In this document: positions 38,217 through 47,179 of the stretch, in pieces
Layout: each line of letters starts with the position of its first letter
Position numbering within the stretch: position 1 is the stretch's first letter
The notes under the pieces: model-generated
The model's input: only the letters and a program-made list of their open reading frames with translations
Told to the model about the DNA's origin: nothing
The model's database searches: none
Origin: Nitrosomonas sp.
Lineage (GTDB): Bacteria > Pseudomonadota > Gammaproteobacteria > Burkholderiales > Nitrosomonadaceae
Assembly (NCBI GenBank): GCA_016721865.1
Contig: JADKHF010000042.1
Coordinates: 174,673-238,672 of the forward strand
Direction of reading: 5' to 3'
DNA length: 64,000 nucleotides
Translations under genes and position numbers: made by a program

Positions 38217-38861
38217 ATGATTTTCGCCGACCGTATAGCAGCTGCCGAGAAACTGGCGAAAGTGCTTGCTGAGTATCATGATAAGAATCCGCTGGTGCTG
38301 GCTATTCCCAGAGGTGCTGTGCCGATGGCCAAGGTAATTGCTGAACAATTGAATGGCGGGATGGATGTGGTGCTGGTGCGCAAATTGCGTGCGCCGGGAA
38401 ATCCCGAGTTTGCCATCGGGTCTGTTGATGAAAGCGGTTGGGTTTATCTGACCGAGTATGCCGGGCGGGCGGGCGCTGATCAGGATTACATCAATCAAGA
38501 AGTATCTGCGCAGCTGGAAACCATCCGGCAGCGGCGCGCGCAATATACGCCTATGCACCCGCCGGTTGATCCCGCTGGACGGATTGTCATCGTTATTGAT
38601 GACGGGCTAGCCACGGGATCTACGATGATTGCCGCACTGCATGCATTACGTAACAAAAAACCGGCAGAATTGATTTGTGCCGTGCCCGTTGCGCCGCCGG
38701 AGACATTGCGGAAACTGGAGGGGAAGGCAGATCGAATCGTGTGCTTGTCCTCTCCTGATAATTTCTATGCGGTAGGGCAGTTTTACGGGGATTTTCCGCA
38801 GGTGACTGATGAGGAAGTGATTGCTTGCCTTGCTGATGCAACTGGGCCGGCGATGGACTAA
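38217..38861 (+). CDS. Phosphoribosyltransferase-family protein
   Basis: Type I phosphoribosyltransferase fold. The PRPP-binding loop is VIVIDDGLATGSTM near residues 120-133, and AIPRGAVPMAKVIAEQL is the N-terminal pattern of this group. The 214-aa group is annotated only as phosphoribosyltransferase, often beside stress-island genes such as those here. The substrate is unknown. It starts 20 bp after polX with an AAGGAG site and is probably cotranscribed with it. Confidence 0.88.
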   Translation: MIFADRIAAAEKLAKVLAEYHDKNPLVLAIPRGAVPMAKVIAEQLNGGMDVVLVRKLRAPGNPEFAIGSVDESGWVYLTEYAGRAGADQDYINQEVSAQLETIRQRRAQYTPMHPPVDPAGRIVIVIDDGLATGSTMIAALHALRNKKPAELICAVPVAPPETLRKLEGKADRIVCLSSPDNFYAVGQFYGDFPQVTDEEVIACLADATGPAMD

Positions 38862-38914
38862 TTGTGTATTCTGTTGTTTAAAGGTGCCCTAAAATTAATA
38901 ACGAGGAGATTGCC

Positions 38915-39415
38915 ATGATACGAAACCCGATTGATATAGCTAGCCGTGTCAGCCCTAATTTATCCGCGCTCATTGAAAATCGCGTGAATAAATCAGAACT
39001 TGAACAGGAGATAACGCTCGCCAGTGTTCGTGATTTTGTGACCGGTCTGCTTAGTAATGCATTTACTGAAACAGAGCAACTGCACCATTTTGATATTAAT
39101 GAATCATTGCTGGATGAGTTGAATGCATTGATCGAGGAATTTGGCGAGTCGGCATTAGCCATTGACTTTGTACAGGAGAATGCCAGTGAGCCTTTATCAC
39201 GAGTGATTGATGCCGTGATTAATGACAGGGATCAAGAAAGTCCGCCGACACTCGAAGCTGTAAGAAATGCGATGATTTCGGGGTTGTTAGCAAGTTTAGT
39301 CGGCGCTGGTGTATTGGATGAGGATGAAGATGATGTCTTGCTGGCAGAAATTGATGCGCTGATCGACCGGCATGGTGCCGATGCCCTGGCAGAAGAGTTT
39401 ATACGTTACGAATAA
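38915..39415 (+). CDS. Acidic protein of unknown function with an internal duplication
   Basis: I do not recognise it. The 166-aa soluble, acidic protein has no cysteine clusters or membrane segments. Two stretches are alike: LLDELNALIEEFGESALAIDFV (about residues 65-86) and LLAEIDALIDRHGADALAEEFI (about residues 142-163), which suggests a tandem helical repeat. An ACGAGGAG site precedes the ATG. It follows the phosphoribosyltransferase gene by 53 bp in the same direction. Confidence 0.7.
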   Translation: MIRNPIDIASRVSPNLSALIENRVNKSELEQEITLASVRDFVTGLLSNAFTETEQLHHFDINESLLDELNALIEEFGESALAIDFVQENASEPLSRVIDAVINDRDQESPPTLEAVRNAMISGLLASLVGAGVLDEDEDDVLLAEIDALIDRHGADALAEEFIRYE

Positions 39416-39537
39416 AATAATCGCTCAATGCTTTTTTGTTGCAACAGTCATATTTCTGAGTAAAAATGAACCTTAGCATCGATTCTCAATCGAATTGCTT
39501 AATGGCTTCGGCTTTTTTTATTTATCTCTATTGACCT

Positions 39538-39987
39538 ATGTACCTCGATAAAATTTACGTATTGCAAACGGGTGTGAGCCTTAAAATTTCGACCAGTGCT
39601 TTGCAAGAATTGATTGCAAATGCAATCGGTAAACAAAAGATTCCTGAACTCGAAAGCTTGCACAGCCTGTCGGATTTATGTGCTTATCTGTCGGTTGTGG
39701 TCAGTGAAGGTGCGGAAGATTTAATCAACAGACGGCAGCGTTGGATAGATCAAAAAATAAAAGCAGACTTAATCGCAGGGCGGCCGGTTCCATTCAACAA
39801 CTTTTGCAATCTTTTCTGGCGCAATCTCGATGAAGATGATCCGGATGGCGACGAATGGCAGCAGTTGTTGGCAAGTGACCGATTTTATTCTCAATTGACC
39901 ATGCTGCTGAACAAGTTGCGCATTGCTGAGCGCAGTCTGCAGCAATACAAGGGAGAAGTTCCTGATTGGTATCTTGGTTCGGCTTAG
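39538..39987 (+). CDS. Hypothetical soluble protein
   Basis: I do not recognise it. The 149-aa protein has no signal peptide or membrane helix and is rich in Trp near its C-terminus (FWRNLDEDDPDGDEWQQLL). Codon use resembles the neighbouring genes and no frame of similar length competes. No clear ribosome-binding site precedes the ATG. The 120 bp before it and 146 bp after it hold nothing I can identify. Confidence 0.6.
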   Translation: MYLDKIYVLQTGVSLKISTSALQELIANAIGKQKIPELESLHSLSDLCAYLSVVVSEGAEDLINRRQRWIDQKIKADLIAGRPVPFNNFCNLFWRNLDEDDPDGDEWQQLLASDRFYSQLTMLLNKLRIAERSLQQYKGEVPDWYLGSA

Positions 39988-40133
39988 CGGGTGACCACTT
40001 CATTAAGTTCGGTTTCTTCAGTCCGCGTATAGGGTGCAATCGTTATTGCGCTAGAGGGAAACATCCGGCGCAATGCGTACGCTATTTCTGCTTTACATTA
40101 TGCCTTGTGACGGGAGCACTGAGTCAGCAAAAT

Positions 40134-40831
40134 TCACCAAGGCACAATCTGCCCATCAAACGCATAAAACTTACCGGAGTCCGAAAATTTCAAATTGCTG
40201 ATAACGCGGCGCATGCCGGTGACACTTTGCTCAGTCGAAATCAATCCATTCGGACCACCCATATCGGTTCTGACCCATCCCGGATGGAGTAATACTGCGG
40301 TAATCCGGCTTGAGTCCAAATCAATCGACAGGCTTTTCATCACGATATTGACCGCCGCTTTGCTGGAGCGGTAGATGTAGCTGCCGCCGCCACGATTGTC
40401 TGCGATGCTGCCCATTTTGCTGGTGATGGTGATGATGGTTTTTAGCTGGCTTGTGGAAATCTGTTGAATAAACGCTTCGGCCATTTTTAGCGGTGCCATG
40501 GTATTGACCGCAAAGGCATAGTCCCATGCGGCATAATCCGTTTTCCGAAAGTATCACCGTGCTCTGGCGGATAGACACCGGCATTGTTGATGAGTAAATC
40601 AATCGTCTGAGTTGATAATGCTTGAGATAATTGTTCAATTTGCTGGTGATTGGCTACATCCAACGGGTGAACAGTGATCTGGTCTGGATAGTGTGCAGCC
40701 AAATGATTCAACGCCTCTGCTGTTGCCGGATTACGACAAGCTGCAAAAACACGCCAGCCATCTTTGACATACTGCCGGACAAACTCAAGTCCGATGCCTC
40801 GATTTGTTCCTGTAATTAATGCTGTTCTCAT
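40134..40831 (-). CDS. Short-chain dehydrogenase/reductase (one apparent frameshift)
   Basis: Classical SDR Rossmann-fold oxidoreductase. The dinucleotide motif TGTNRGIG, the LDV acid, NNAGV, the catalytic Ser region (ITITSKMGS) and the Tyr-x-x-x-Lys in YRSSK are present. One A is missing from the T run (plus strand) at 40541-40544; restoring it gives K-T-D-Y-A-A-W-D-Y-A-F-A-V-N-T between the halves. Corrected length is 232 aa. Substrate unknown; it resembles the C-factor/sniffer-like SDR group. Confidence 0.88.
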
Positions 40832-41035
40832 GTCCTTTCCTTATAATTATTCGATATTCTGTGTTTTGTCGCTGAAGTCCAAGCTTCACGGGCGCCTATT
40901 TTACAATGCTTGATAACCTCTCATGAGACTGTTGCAAAATGATGGTATCAAGCTTCCCTGTTTTTGCGCAGCATCCAGCAAAAACTGATAACATCAGCGC
41001 AGTCTGAAGATGTAAATCCGAGAGAGTTGCCCTCC

Positions 41036-41878
41036 ATGCTGAGTTACCGACACGCCTTTCATGCAGGCAATCACGCCGATGTCCTGAAACATTTGATCGA
41101 AGTACAATTGTTGCGCTATCTGATGCAGAAAGATAAGCCGTTCTGGTATATCGATACCCATGCTGGCGCAGGCTGCTATGCGCTCGACCGTGGCTTTGCC
41201 GCACAGAATGCGGAGTACGAGAACGGCATCGCGCGCTTGTGGAATCGTGACGATCTGCCGGATGTGCTGGCCGATTATGTGTCGTTGGTGAAAAACATCA
41301 ATCCGGACAAGCAGATGAAGCTGTATCCCGGTTCGCCCTTATTCGCAATGCACTTGTTACGCGAACAGGATCGGTTGCGGTTGTTCGAACTGCATCCGGC
41401 GGATAGCGAGATCCTTCAGCAAAACTTCGCCGCCGAGGATGCGCGGGTAAAAGTGCAGCGTGCCGATGGTTTCGGTGCGATGAAAGCACTGTTGCCCCCG
41501 CCACCACGCCGCGCGCTGGTATTGATCGACCCGCCTTACGAAGATAAACAGGATTATCGTCGCGTCTTATCGGCACTGGGCGAAGGCCTGAAGCGATTTT
41601 CCAACGGCATATATGCGGTATGGTACCCACAGTTGCAGCGCATTGAGGCAAAGCAATTGCCCGAGCAGCTCAAGCGGTTACCCGTGAAGAGTTGGCTGCA
41701 TATCGAACTCAGTGTGCAGGCACCGGACAAAGGCGGCTTCGGTATGCATGGCAGTGGCATGTTTGTGTTCAACCCGCCGTGGACACTTTATGGGATATTG
41801 CAGGTGGTGATGCCTTATCTCGTCAAGCAACTGGCGCAGGATACGCAAGCAAATTTCATTCTTGAAAAGCGCGAATAG
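41036..41878 (+). CDS. rlmJ: 23S rRNA (adenine2030-N6)-methyltransferase RlmJ
   Basis: Methylates A2030 of 23S rRNA. The 280-aa protein opens with the family's MLSYRHAFHAGNHADVLKH and has YIDTHAGAGCY as the SAM-binding loop and LIDPPYE as the N6-adenine methyltransferase catalytic motif. The ATG at 41036 is the conserved start; readings further upstream lack support. It is intact. Confidence 0.93.
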   Translation: MLSYRHAFHAGNHADVLKHLIEVQLLRYLMQKDKPFWYIDTHAGAGCYALDRGFAAQNAEYENGIARLWNRDDLPDVLADYVSLVKNINPDKQMKLYPGSPLFAMHLLREQDRLRLFELHPADSEILQQNFAAEDARVKVQRADGFGAMKALLPPPPRRALVLIDPPYEDKQDYRRVLSALGEGLKRFSNGIYAVWYPQLQRIEAKQLPEQLKRLPVKSWLHIELSVQAPDKGGFGMHGSGMFVFNPPWTLYGILQVVMPYLVKQLAQDTQANFILEKRE

Positions 41879-42053
41879 AATCCTCATTCAGACAATCCTG
41901 GCTTACCTGTATGACTGGTAGAGAAAATTAAAATGCCTTGAATATCATGCGGCGCTGCGCTAGGCTATGAATTTTTTGCAGCGTTGCATATCCGGCAAAC
42001 TCCTTAGATACTGACGTTGTCAAAGTAACCCTAACAATACCTATTGTAAAACC

Positions 42054-43517
42054 ATGATTGAAATCATTGCTGCATTTGCCCGGTGGTCACAACTGACTGC
42101 CAACCTGATTTTGTTTGGAAGCTGCGTTTTTTTCGCTATTATCGGGCAGCAAAGAACGGTATTTGAGTCGCCGTGGGTTATCCGGCTGGAAAGGGGGCTT
42201 CCGGGGATGGCTGGGGTGATCTTGCTGGGACTCGTGGGTATTTTGGCTACAACAACGAGTGAAGCAACCGCGAATATAGCCAATTTCTGGAACCCGGCAG
42301 CCTGGCTGGAAGTTGTGCTGCAGACACAAATTGGGCATATCTGGGTGGCTCGTGCATTGCTGGCATGCATGTTATTCGGTGTCATTCTGTTTTTTCAGCA
42401 TATTCGGCGGGAACGGTGGCATTATTTTTCATGTGCTGTTGTCGCGTCGCTTCCTCTGATAGCAGGCACGCTCATGAGTCATACCAGCGCGGATGAGATG
42501 TCGTTTAAGGCAGTAGCGCCTTATGCGTTGCATATCTTGTTGGCTGGCGTGTGGTTTGGCGCATTACCGGCCTTTTTGTTTATTTTGTATAGCAATCATA
42601 ACGAACCGGGTATTCCATCCAATGTGGCAACCTTAAACTATTTGAAGAAATTCTCGGCGGTTGCATTACCCGTGATGTTGTTGCTGGTGGTGACTGGTTT
42701 GATTGTTACCGATCGTTTGGTGGAGACCTTTTATCACACGCTGGTTTCCAGTTCTTATGGTTGGTTATTGATTGGTAAACTGAGTTTTTTGGCAATCATT
42801 CTGGTAATTGCCTATCAGGTGCGTAATAAGTGGCTTCCAATGCTTACTGATGGAGATACACAACAAAACAGTGAGAGTGTTATCCATTTAAAGAAATGGG
42901 TTGGCATCGAATTTATTCTGGCGTTATTACTGATACTTCTTGCAACTATCCTGGCTAATACGCTTCCTGCCAAGCATACGTTGATCGAGAACTGGCCTTA
43001 TCCGTTTCGTTTTTCGATAAATGCGACATGGGATGAACCGAATGTGCAGGAAATGGTGTGGTCGGGCGTTGTGCTGTTTTTTGTAGCACTGGGTACGGTT
43101 TGGTTGGGTGCAAAAAATAACTGGAATAGAATGAAAAGAATCCTGGTTCCGGGTTTACTGGGGATCAGTTCGATGGCGATCGCCCTGCCGCCTTTGACCA
43201 TCGAGGCTTATCCTGAAACGTATCTGAAACCAACCGTGCCTTTCGATACGATTTCAATCTCGAATGGGTTCCGGTTGTTTAGTGAACATTGTGTGAACTG
43301 TCATGGCCCGCAAGGCAAAGGAACTGGCGCTGTCGTCGATCCGGAGGTAAGGGATCCAACGGATCTGTTGACCGGGCAGCATACGGCGAAATATACAGTG
43401 GGTAACGTTTTTCACCAGCTATCGCAGGGAATTCCGGGTACAAAAATGCCTGGCTTTGCTGCATCTTTGACTGAAGAAGACCGCTGGGATCTCATCAATT
43501 TTCTCCAGGCGTTGTAG
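42054..43517 (+). CDS. CopD-like membrane protein with C-terminal cytochrome c domain
   Basis: Eight or more hydrophobic helices make up a CopD-type domain, associated with copper handling. A periplasmic cytochrome c domain follows, with the heme motif CVNCHGPQGKG and a Met ligand in TKMPGF. The product is 487 aa. The TAG at 43515-43517 is followed in the same frame by R-G-F-D-A-R-L-L-G-S and then the next gene without a break to 44075. One long protein of about 674 aa interrupted by a stop is therefore plausible. Substrate and partner are unknown; a role in copper or redox homeostasis is inference. Confidence 0.85.
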   Translation: MIEIIAAFARWSQLTANLILFGSCVFFAIIGQQRTVFESPWVIRLERGLPGMAGVILLGLVGILATTTSEATANIANFWNPAAWLEVVLQTQIGHIWVARALLACMLFGVILFFQHIRRERWHYFSCAVVASLPLIAGTLMSHTSADEMSFKAVAPYALHILLAGVWFGALPAFLFILYSNHNEPGIPSNVATLNYLKKFSAVALPVMLLLVVTGLIVTDRLVETFYHTLVSSSYGWLLIGKLSFLAIILVIAYQVRNKWLPMLTDGDTQQNSESVIHLKKWVGIEFILALLLILLATILANTLPAKHTLIENWPYPFRFSINATWDEPNVQEMVWSGVVLFFVALGTVWLGAKNNWNRMKRILVPGLLGISSMAIALPPLTIEAYPETYLKPTVPFDTISISNGFRLFSEHCVNCHGPQGKGTGAVVDPEVRDPTDLLTGQHTAKYTVGNVFHQLSQGIPGTKMPGFAASLTEEDRWDLINFLQAL

Positions 43518-43547
43518 CGCGGTTTTGATGCGCGCCTGCTGGGCAGC

Positions 43548-44075
43548 ATGATTGTTCCAGAGACTCCGGCGATTGCATCACCGGTATTTAATTATTCTGC
43601 GAGTGATGGTTCCGATGGTAATTTAAAGGATTTCCGCTTGCAGAAGAATGTGGTTCTGGTGTTATTCTCTTGGCCACAATCGAAGGAACGTTTTTTTCAA
43701 TTGGCTGCAGCTTATGACAGAATCAAGGCGCTTAACACTGAGATTCTGGCGGTTCCAATTCATGCGCTGAATGAACAGGAATTGCAGCAAGTTGTCAGTA
43801 TTGTTCCATTTCCAGTAGTCACTGAAGGATGGTCGGAAATCAAAGACACCTACTGGTTATACCGGCGTGTCAGGACGGTTCCCGATCTGTCGAGAAAAGG
43901 CATGTTTCCGGGACATATGGAGTTTGTAACCGATCGCTTCGGATACTTGCGTGCGCGATGGGTAGCCCAGTTTGAAGGATTCGGCTGGCAAAATATCGAT
44001 GCGCTGACATTACAATTGACTCAACTCAACAAAGAAGGCGAAATTATGCCGCCGCCCGGTGATCATGCGCATTGA
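43548..44075 (+). CDS. Thioredoxin-like domain protein without active cysteines, possibly the C-terminus of the preceding protein
   Basis: The 175-aa stretch has a redoxin-like layout: VVLVLFSWPQSKERFFQLAAAYDRI resembles the first strand and helix of the fold, and a later FVTDRFGYLRARWV the last strands. The CXXC motif is absent, with no cysteine in the chain. It lies in the same frame as the CopD-cytochrome gene, 30 bp after its TAG, and the bases between read as plausible coding sequence. No good ribosome-binding site precedes this ATG, which favours it being the tail of a longer protein. Confidence 0.65.
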   Translation: MIVPETPAIASPVFNYSASDGSDGNLKDFRLQKNVVLVLFSWPQSKERFFQLAAAYDRIKALNTEILAVPIHALNEQELQQVVSIVPFPVVTEGWSEIKDTYWLYRRVRTVPDLSRKGMFPGHMEFVTDRFGYLRARWVAQFEGFGWQNIDALTLQLTQLNKEGEIMPPPGDHAH

Positions 44076-44256
44076 TGCGCTGCACTGAGAATCAACGGGG
44101 ACTGGAAACTACACAAGCGAAGAAAAATACCACCTTATTATTTAAGTTGGTCATTCTTCTAAGCGCGTTTTATAATCAATACACAAAAAAATAATCCTAA
44201 TCTTCCGGGGCAATCAGTGGGAAAGTTTATGACCGAGAACTGCTTCTAATAAGAGC

Positions 44257-45453
44257 ATGAATCCAAATCTGCATCAGCTACAACCTTATCCTTTTCAGAA
44301 ACTGCGTTTACTATTAGAGGGTGTGATACGCAATGCTGCGTTAAATCCAATTGATTTGCAGATTGGTGAGCCTAAGCATGCGACACCTGATTTTATTCGT
44401 CAGGCGATGATAGATAACCTGGATGGTTTATCCATTTATCCGACAACGCTGGGAACGCCAGCGCTGAGGAACAGCATCGCAGCTTGGATCAAACGACGCT
44501 TTAATCTGCCCGGTATCAATCCGGGTACCGAGATCATTCCCGTCAACGGCAGCCGTGAGGCGTTATTTTCTTTTGCGCAGGCGGTAATTGATACCAGCGC
44601 CAGCCATCCGGCGGTGGTTTGTCCCAATCCGTTTTATCAGATTTACGAAGGTGCTGCGCTATTGGCAGGCGCTACCCCTTATTTTATTAACACGTTGCCG
44701 GAAAATTATTTCAAACTGGATTATTCACAATTGACCGATGAAGTATGGTCACGCACGCAATTGATTTATGTGTGCTCGCCCAATAATCCAACAGGCGGTG
44801 TAATGCAGCTGAATGAATGGCGGGAATTGTTTGCGTTGTCTGATCGTTATGGTTTTGTGATTGCTTCGGATGAATGTTATTCGGAAATATATTTTGATGA
44901 GGCAGATCCGCCTTTAGGGGCATTGGATGCCGCGCAGCAATTGGGTCGTTCTGGTTTCCCGCGCTTGGTGGCGTTCAATAGCCTGTCGAAACGTTCGAAT
45001 GTGCCGGGGTTGCGTTCTGGTTATGTGGCCGGAGATGCCACATTATTAGAAAAATTCCTGCTGTATCGGACTTATCATGGCTCTGCGATGAATCCCGCCG
45101 CTCAAGCGGCGAGTGCCGCAGCGTGGAGCGATGAAGCGCATGTGGTGGAGAATCGTCGTTTGTATGCGCAAAAATTTTCTTCGTCGATAGCATTGTTGTC
45201 AGATGCAATGACGGTGCAGATGCCGGATGCTGGTTTTTATTTGTGGATTAAAACACCGGTCAGTGATACTGAATTCACCAAACGGCTTTATCAAGATTAT
45301 AATGTCACGGTGTTGCCGGGCAGTTATCTGGCACGTGATGCGCATGGCATGAATCCGGGAAAAGATTATGTGCGGATTGCGCTGGTTGCTTCACCACAGG
45401 AATGTATCGAAGCTATGAACAGAATCAAGAGCTTGGTGATTCAACTGAGCTGA
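44257..45453 (+). CDS. dapC: Succinyldiaminopimelate transaminase
   Basis: PLP-dependent class I aminotransferase of lysine and peptidoglycan-precursor synthesis. The PLP lysine lies in FNSLSKRSNVPGLRSGY, with CSPNNPTGG and SDECYSE upstream as cofactor contacts and the C-terminal Arg region DYVRIALV. The length is 398 aa. Its position 22 bp before dapD, the preceding enzyme of the pathway, supports DapC over other aminotransferases. The 181 bp upstream hold no gene. Confidence 0.93.
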   Translation: MNPNLHQLQPYPFQKLRLLLEGVIRNAALNPIDLQIGEPKHATPDFIRQAMIDNLDGLSIYPTTLGTPALRNSIAAWIKRRFNLPGINPGTEIIPVNGSREALFSFAQAVIDTSASHPAVVCPNPFYQIYEGAALLAGATPYFINTLPENYFKLDYSQLTDEVWSRTQLIYVCSPNNPTGGVMQLNEWRELFALSDRYGFVIASDECYSEIYFDEADPPLGALDAAQQLGRSGFPRLVAFNSLSKRSNVPGLRSGYVAGDATLLEKFLLYRTYHGSAMNPAAQAASAAAWSDEAHVVENRRLYAQKFSSSIALLSDAMTVQMPDAGFYLWIKTPVSDTEFTKRLYQDYNVTVLPGSYLARDAHGMNPGKDYVRIALVASPQECIEAMNRIKSLVIQLS

Positions 45454-45475
45454 ATCTAAATTATTAGGAAAAATT

Positions 45476-46297
45476 ATGAATGAATTGAAAAGCATCATTG
45501 AAGAAGCTTTTGATCGCCGTGCTGATATTACGCCGCGCAATGTCGATGCCAATCTGAAGGAATCTATCGCGCAAGTGCTCAATATGCTGGATGGTGGCAA
45601 ACTGCGTGTGGCTGAGAAAGTCAATGGCGATTGGGTGACGCATCAGTGGATCAAGAAAGCGGTGCTGCTGTCATTTCGTATCGAAGACAATAGTTTTATC
45701 AAAGGCGGTTTTTCCAATTATTTTGACAAAGTGCCGTCAAAATTTGCTGATTACAGTTCCAGAGATTTTCGTGACGGCGGTTTTCGTGTCGTGCCTCCTG
45801 CAGCTGTACGTAAAGGTTCATTTATTGCCAGCAATGTGGTACTGATGCCGTCTTATGTCAATATCGGTGCATATGTTGATGAAGGGACCATGGTCGATAC
45901 CTGGGCAACGGTAGGATCCTGTGCGCAAATTGGCAAGAATGTGCATTTATCCGGCGGTGTTGGCATTGGGGGTGTGTTGGAGCCGGTTCAGGCAAATCCT
46001 ACGATTATTGAGGATAACTGTTTTATCGGGGCACGTTCAGAAGTTGTGGAAGGCGTGATTGTCGGTGAGAATTCAGTGATTTCCATGGGCGTATATATTG
46101 GCCAGAGTACAAAAATTTATAATCGCGAAACGGGGGAAGTCAGTTATGGCCGTATTCCGCCGGGATCTGTTGTTGTGTCAGGTAACTTGCCGGCTGAGAA
46201 TGGAAAATACAGTCTGTACTGTGCAGTGATTGTTAAACAGGTTGATGCCAAGACCCGGTCAAAAACGGGTATTAATGAGTTGCTGCGCGGAATCTGA
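45476..46297 (+). CDS. dapD: 2,3,4,5-tetrahydropyridine-2,6-dicarboxylate N-succinyltransferase
   Basis: Adds succinyl from succinyl-CoA to tetrahydrodipicolinate in lysine synthesis. The 273-aa protein has an N-terminal helical domain and a left-handed beta-helix of hexapeptide repeats (NVVLMPSYVNIGAYVDEGTM onward), with the conserved GGVGIGGVLEP segment. It follows dapC, is intact and ends at a strong terminator. Confidence 0.96.
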   Translation: MNELKSIIEEAFDRRADITPRNVDANLKESIAQVLNMLDGGKLRVAEKVNGDWVTHQWIKKAVLLSFRIEDNSFIKGGFSNYFDKVPSKFADYSSRDFRDGGFRVVPPAAVRKGSFIASNVVLMPSYVNIGAYVDEGTMVDTWATVGSCAQIGKNVHLSGGVGIGGVLEPVQANPTIIEDNCFIGARSEVVEGVIVGENSVISMGVYIGQSTKIYNRETGEVSYGRIPPGSVVVSGNLPAENGKYSLYCAVIVKQVDAKTRSKTGINELLRGI

Positions 46298-46314
46298 AAT
46301 TGTCTGAGAGATAC

Positions 46315-46350
46315 AAATAAAAAATCCCCTTGTGAGGGGATTTTTTATTT
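46315..46350. terminator. Bidirectional terminator between dapD and the BON lipoprotein gene
   Basis: AAATAAAAAATCCCC and GGGGATTTTTTATTT pair perfectly over 15 bp around a 6-nt loop. Both strands end in a T-rich arm, so the hairpin can stop transcription of both convergent genes. Confidence 0.9.
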
Positions 46351-46360
46351 GGACTTATGA

Positions 46361-46696
46361 TTATTCTTTGACAATCTGGTTATCCACTTTCTTGACCCCA
46401 TCAACAATCCATGTGTGCATATTGACACGGGTAAGTTGTTCTTCATTTTTGACCGAGCCACTTAAAACTACATTGCCATCATCGACTTTAATTTCGATAT
46501 TGGCGCCTTGTAACACAGGATCTGATTGAACGGCTTGGGTGATGCGTGCAAAAACGGTCGAATCATCATAAACAGCTCCTGGTGGTGGTGTGATCCAGGA
46601 TTCATGTGTTTTTTCTGCATAGTTTTCGCAACTGCTCAGTATGAATAAACACATAAGAAGTACGGGAGAAGTAAATAGTTTATAACGAGTTTGCAT
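46361..46696 (-). CDS. BON-domain lipoprotein
   Basis: The 111-aa product begins with a lipoprotein signal peptide whose lipobox is LSSC (Cys about residue 23). It is followed by one BON domain (DSTVFARITQAVQSDPVLQG to VKKVDNQIVKE), a fold linked to envelope attachment and osmotic stress (OsmY-like). An envelope-associated stress protein is likely, but the exact role is unknown. An AGGAAGG site precedes the ATG on the minus strand. Confidence 0.88.
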   Translation of the reverse strand: MQTRYKLFTSPVLLMCLFILSSCENYAEKTHESWITPPPGAVYDDSTVFARITQAVQSDPVLQGANIEIKVDDGNVVLSGSVKNEEQLTRVNMHTWIVDGVKKVDNQIVKE

Positions 46697-46778
46697 AGTG
46701 TTTCCTTCCTGTCAATGTTTTTAAAAATTGAATGCGAATGTTGTAATGTAATTGTTCTATTGTGCAGCAGTTCTTTAT

Positions 46779-46910
46779 GACCATCTCTAAAAATACAAAT
46801 TTTGTTACAACCTTTGTTGCCAAAAATGTTTCTATCGACATATGCTGCGTCACCATTTTTTGTTCACGCCTCGTTTTGTTTAGAACTTTGAATTTCTAGA
46901 GGTGGGCGTC
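46779..46910 (-). repeat. MITE-like ~140-bp repeat, copy 2
   Basis: On the minus strand it reads GACGCCCACCTCTAGAAATTC at its start and ends AAATTTGTATTTTTAGAGATG. The core shared with the other copies is present (AAGTTCTAAACAAAACGAGGCG, GGTGACGCAGCATATG). It is the most diverged and slightly shortened copy. It lies 130 bp before copy 3 in the same orientation. Confidence 0.8.
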
Positions 46911-47040
46911 CATGTATGCCCTTATGTTTGTATGTTATTTATTTCTTCTGATATATAGGGAATCATAACGCTACAGGCAGGATATAGACAAGCAGGTGTT
47001 ATTAAAATGAAGTAATGACAAAGGTTTTCCAAGCACTTAA

Positions 47041-47179
47041 GGGCAAGTCTGAAAATCCAAAATTCGTCACATCACTTTGTTACTTACAAAAAGTTTCCTT
47101 ACATATCAGTTATATGCTGCGTCACCATTTTTTTCTCGCGCCTCGTTCTGTTTAGAACTTTGAATTCTTAGAGGCGCCC
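47041..47179 (-). repeat. MITE-like ~140-bp repeat, copy 3, abutting the miaA stop codon
   Basis: On the minus strand it reads GGGCGCCTCTAAGAATTC at its start and ends GGATTTTCAGACTTGCCC. TTA occurs just outside both ends (47037-47039 and 47180-47182), consistent with a 3-bp target duplication. The right-hand TTA is the complement of the miaA TAA stop. With copy 2 it accounts for most of the 480-bp gap between the BON gene and miaA; the rest shows nothing recognisable. Confidence 0.85.
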
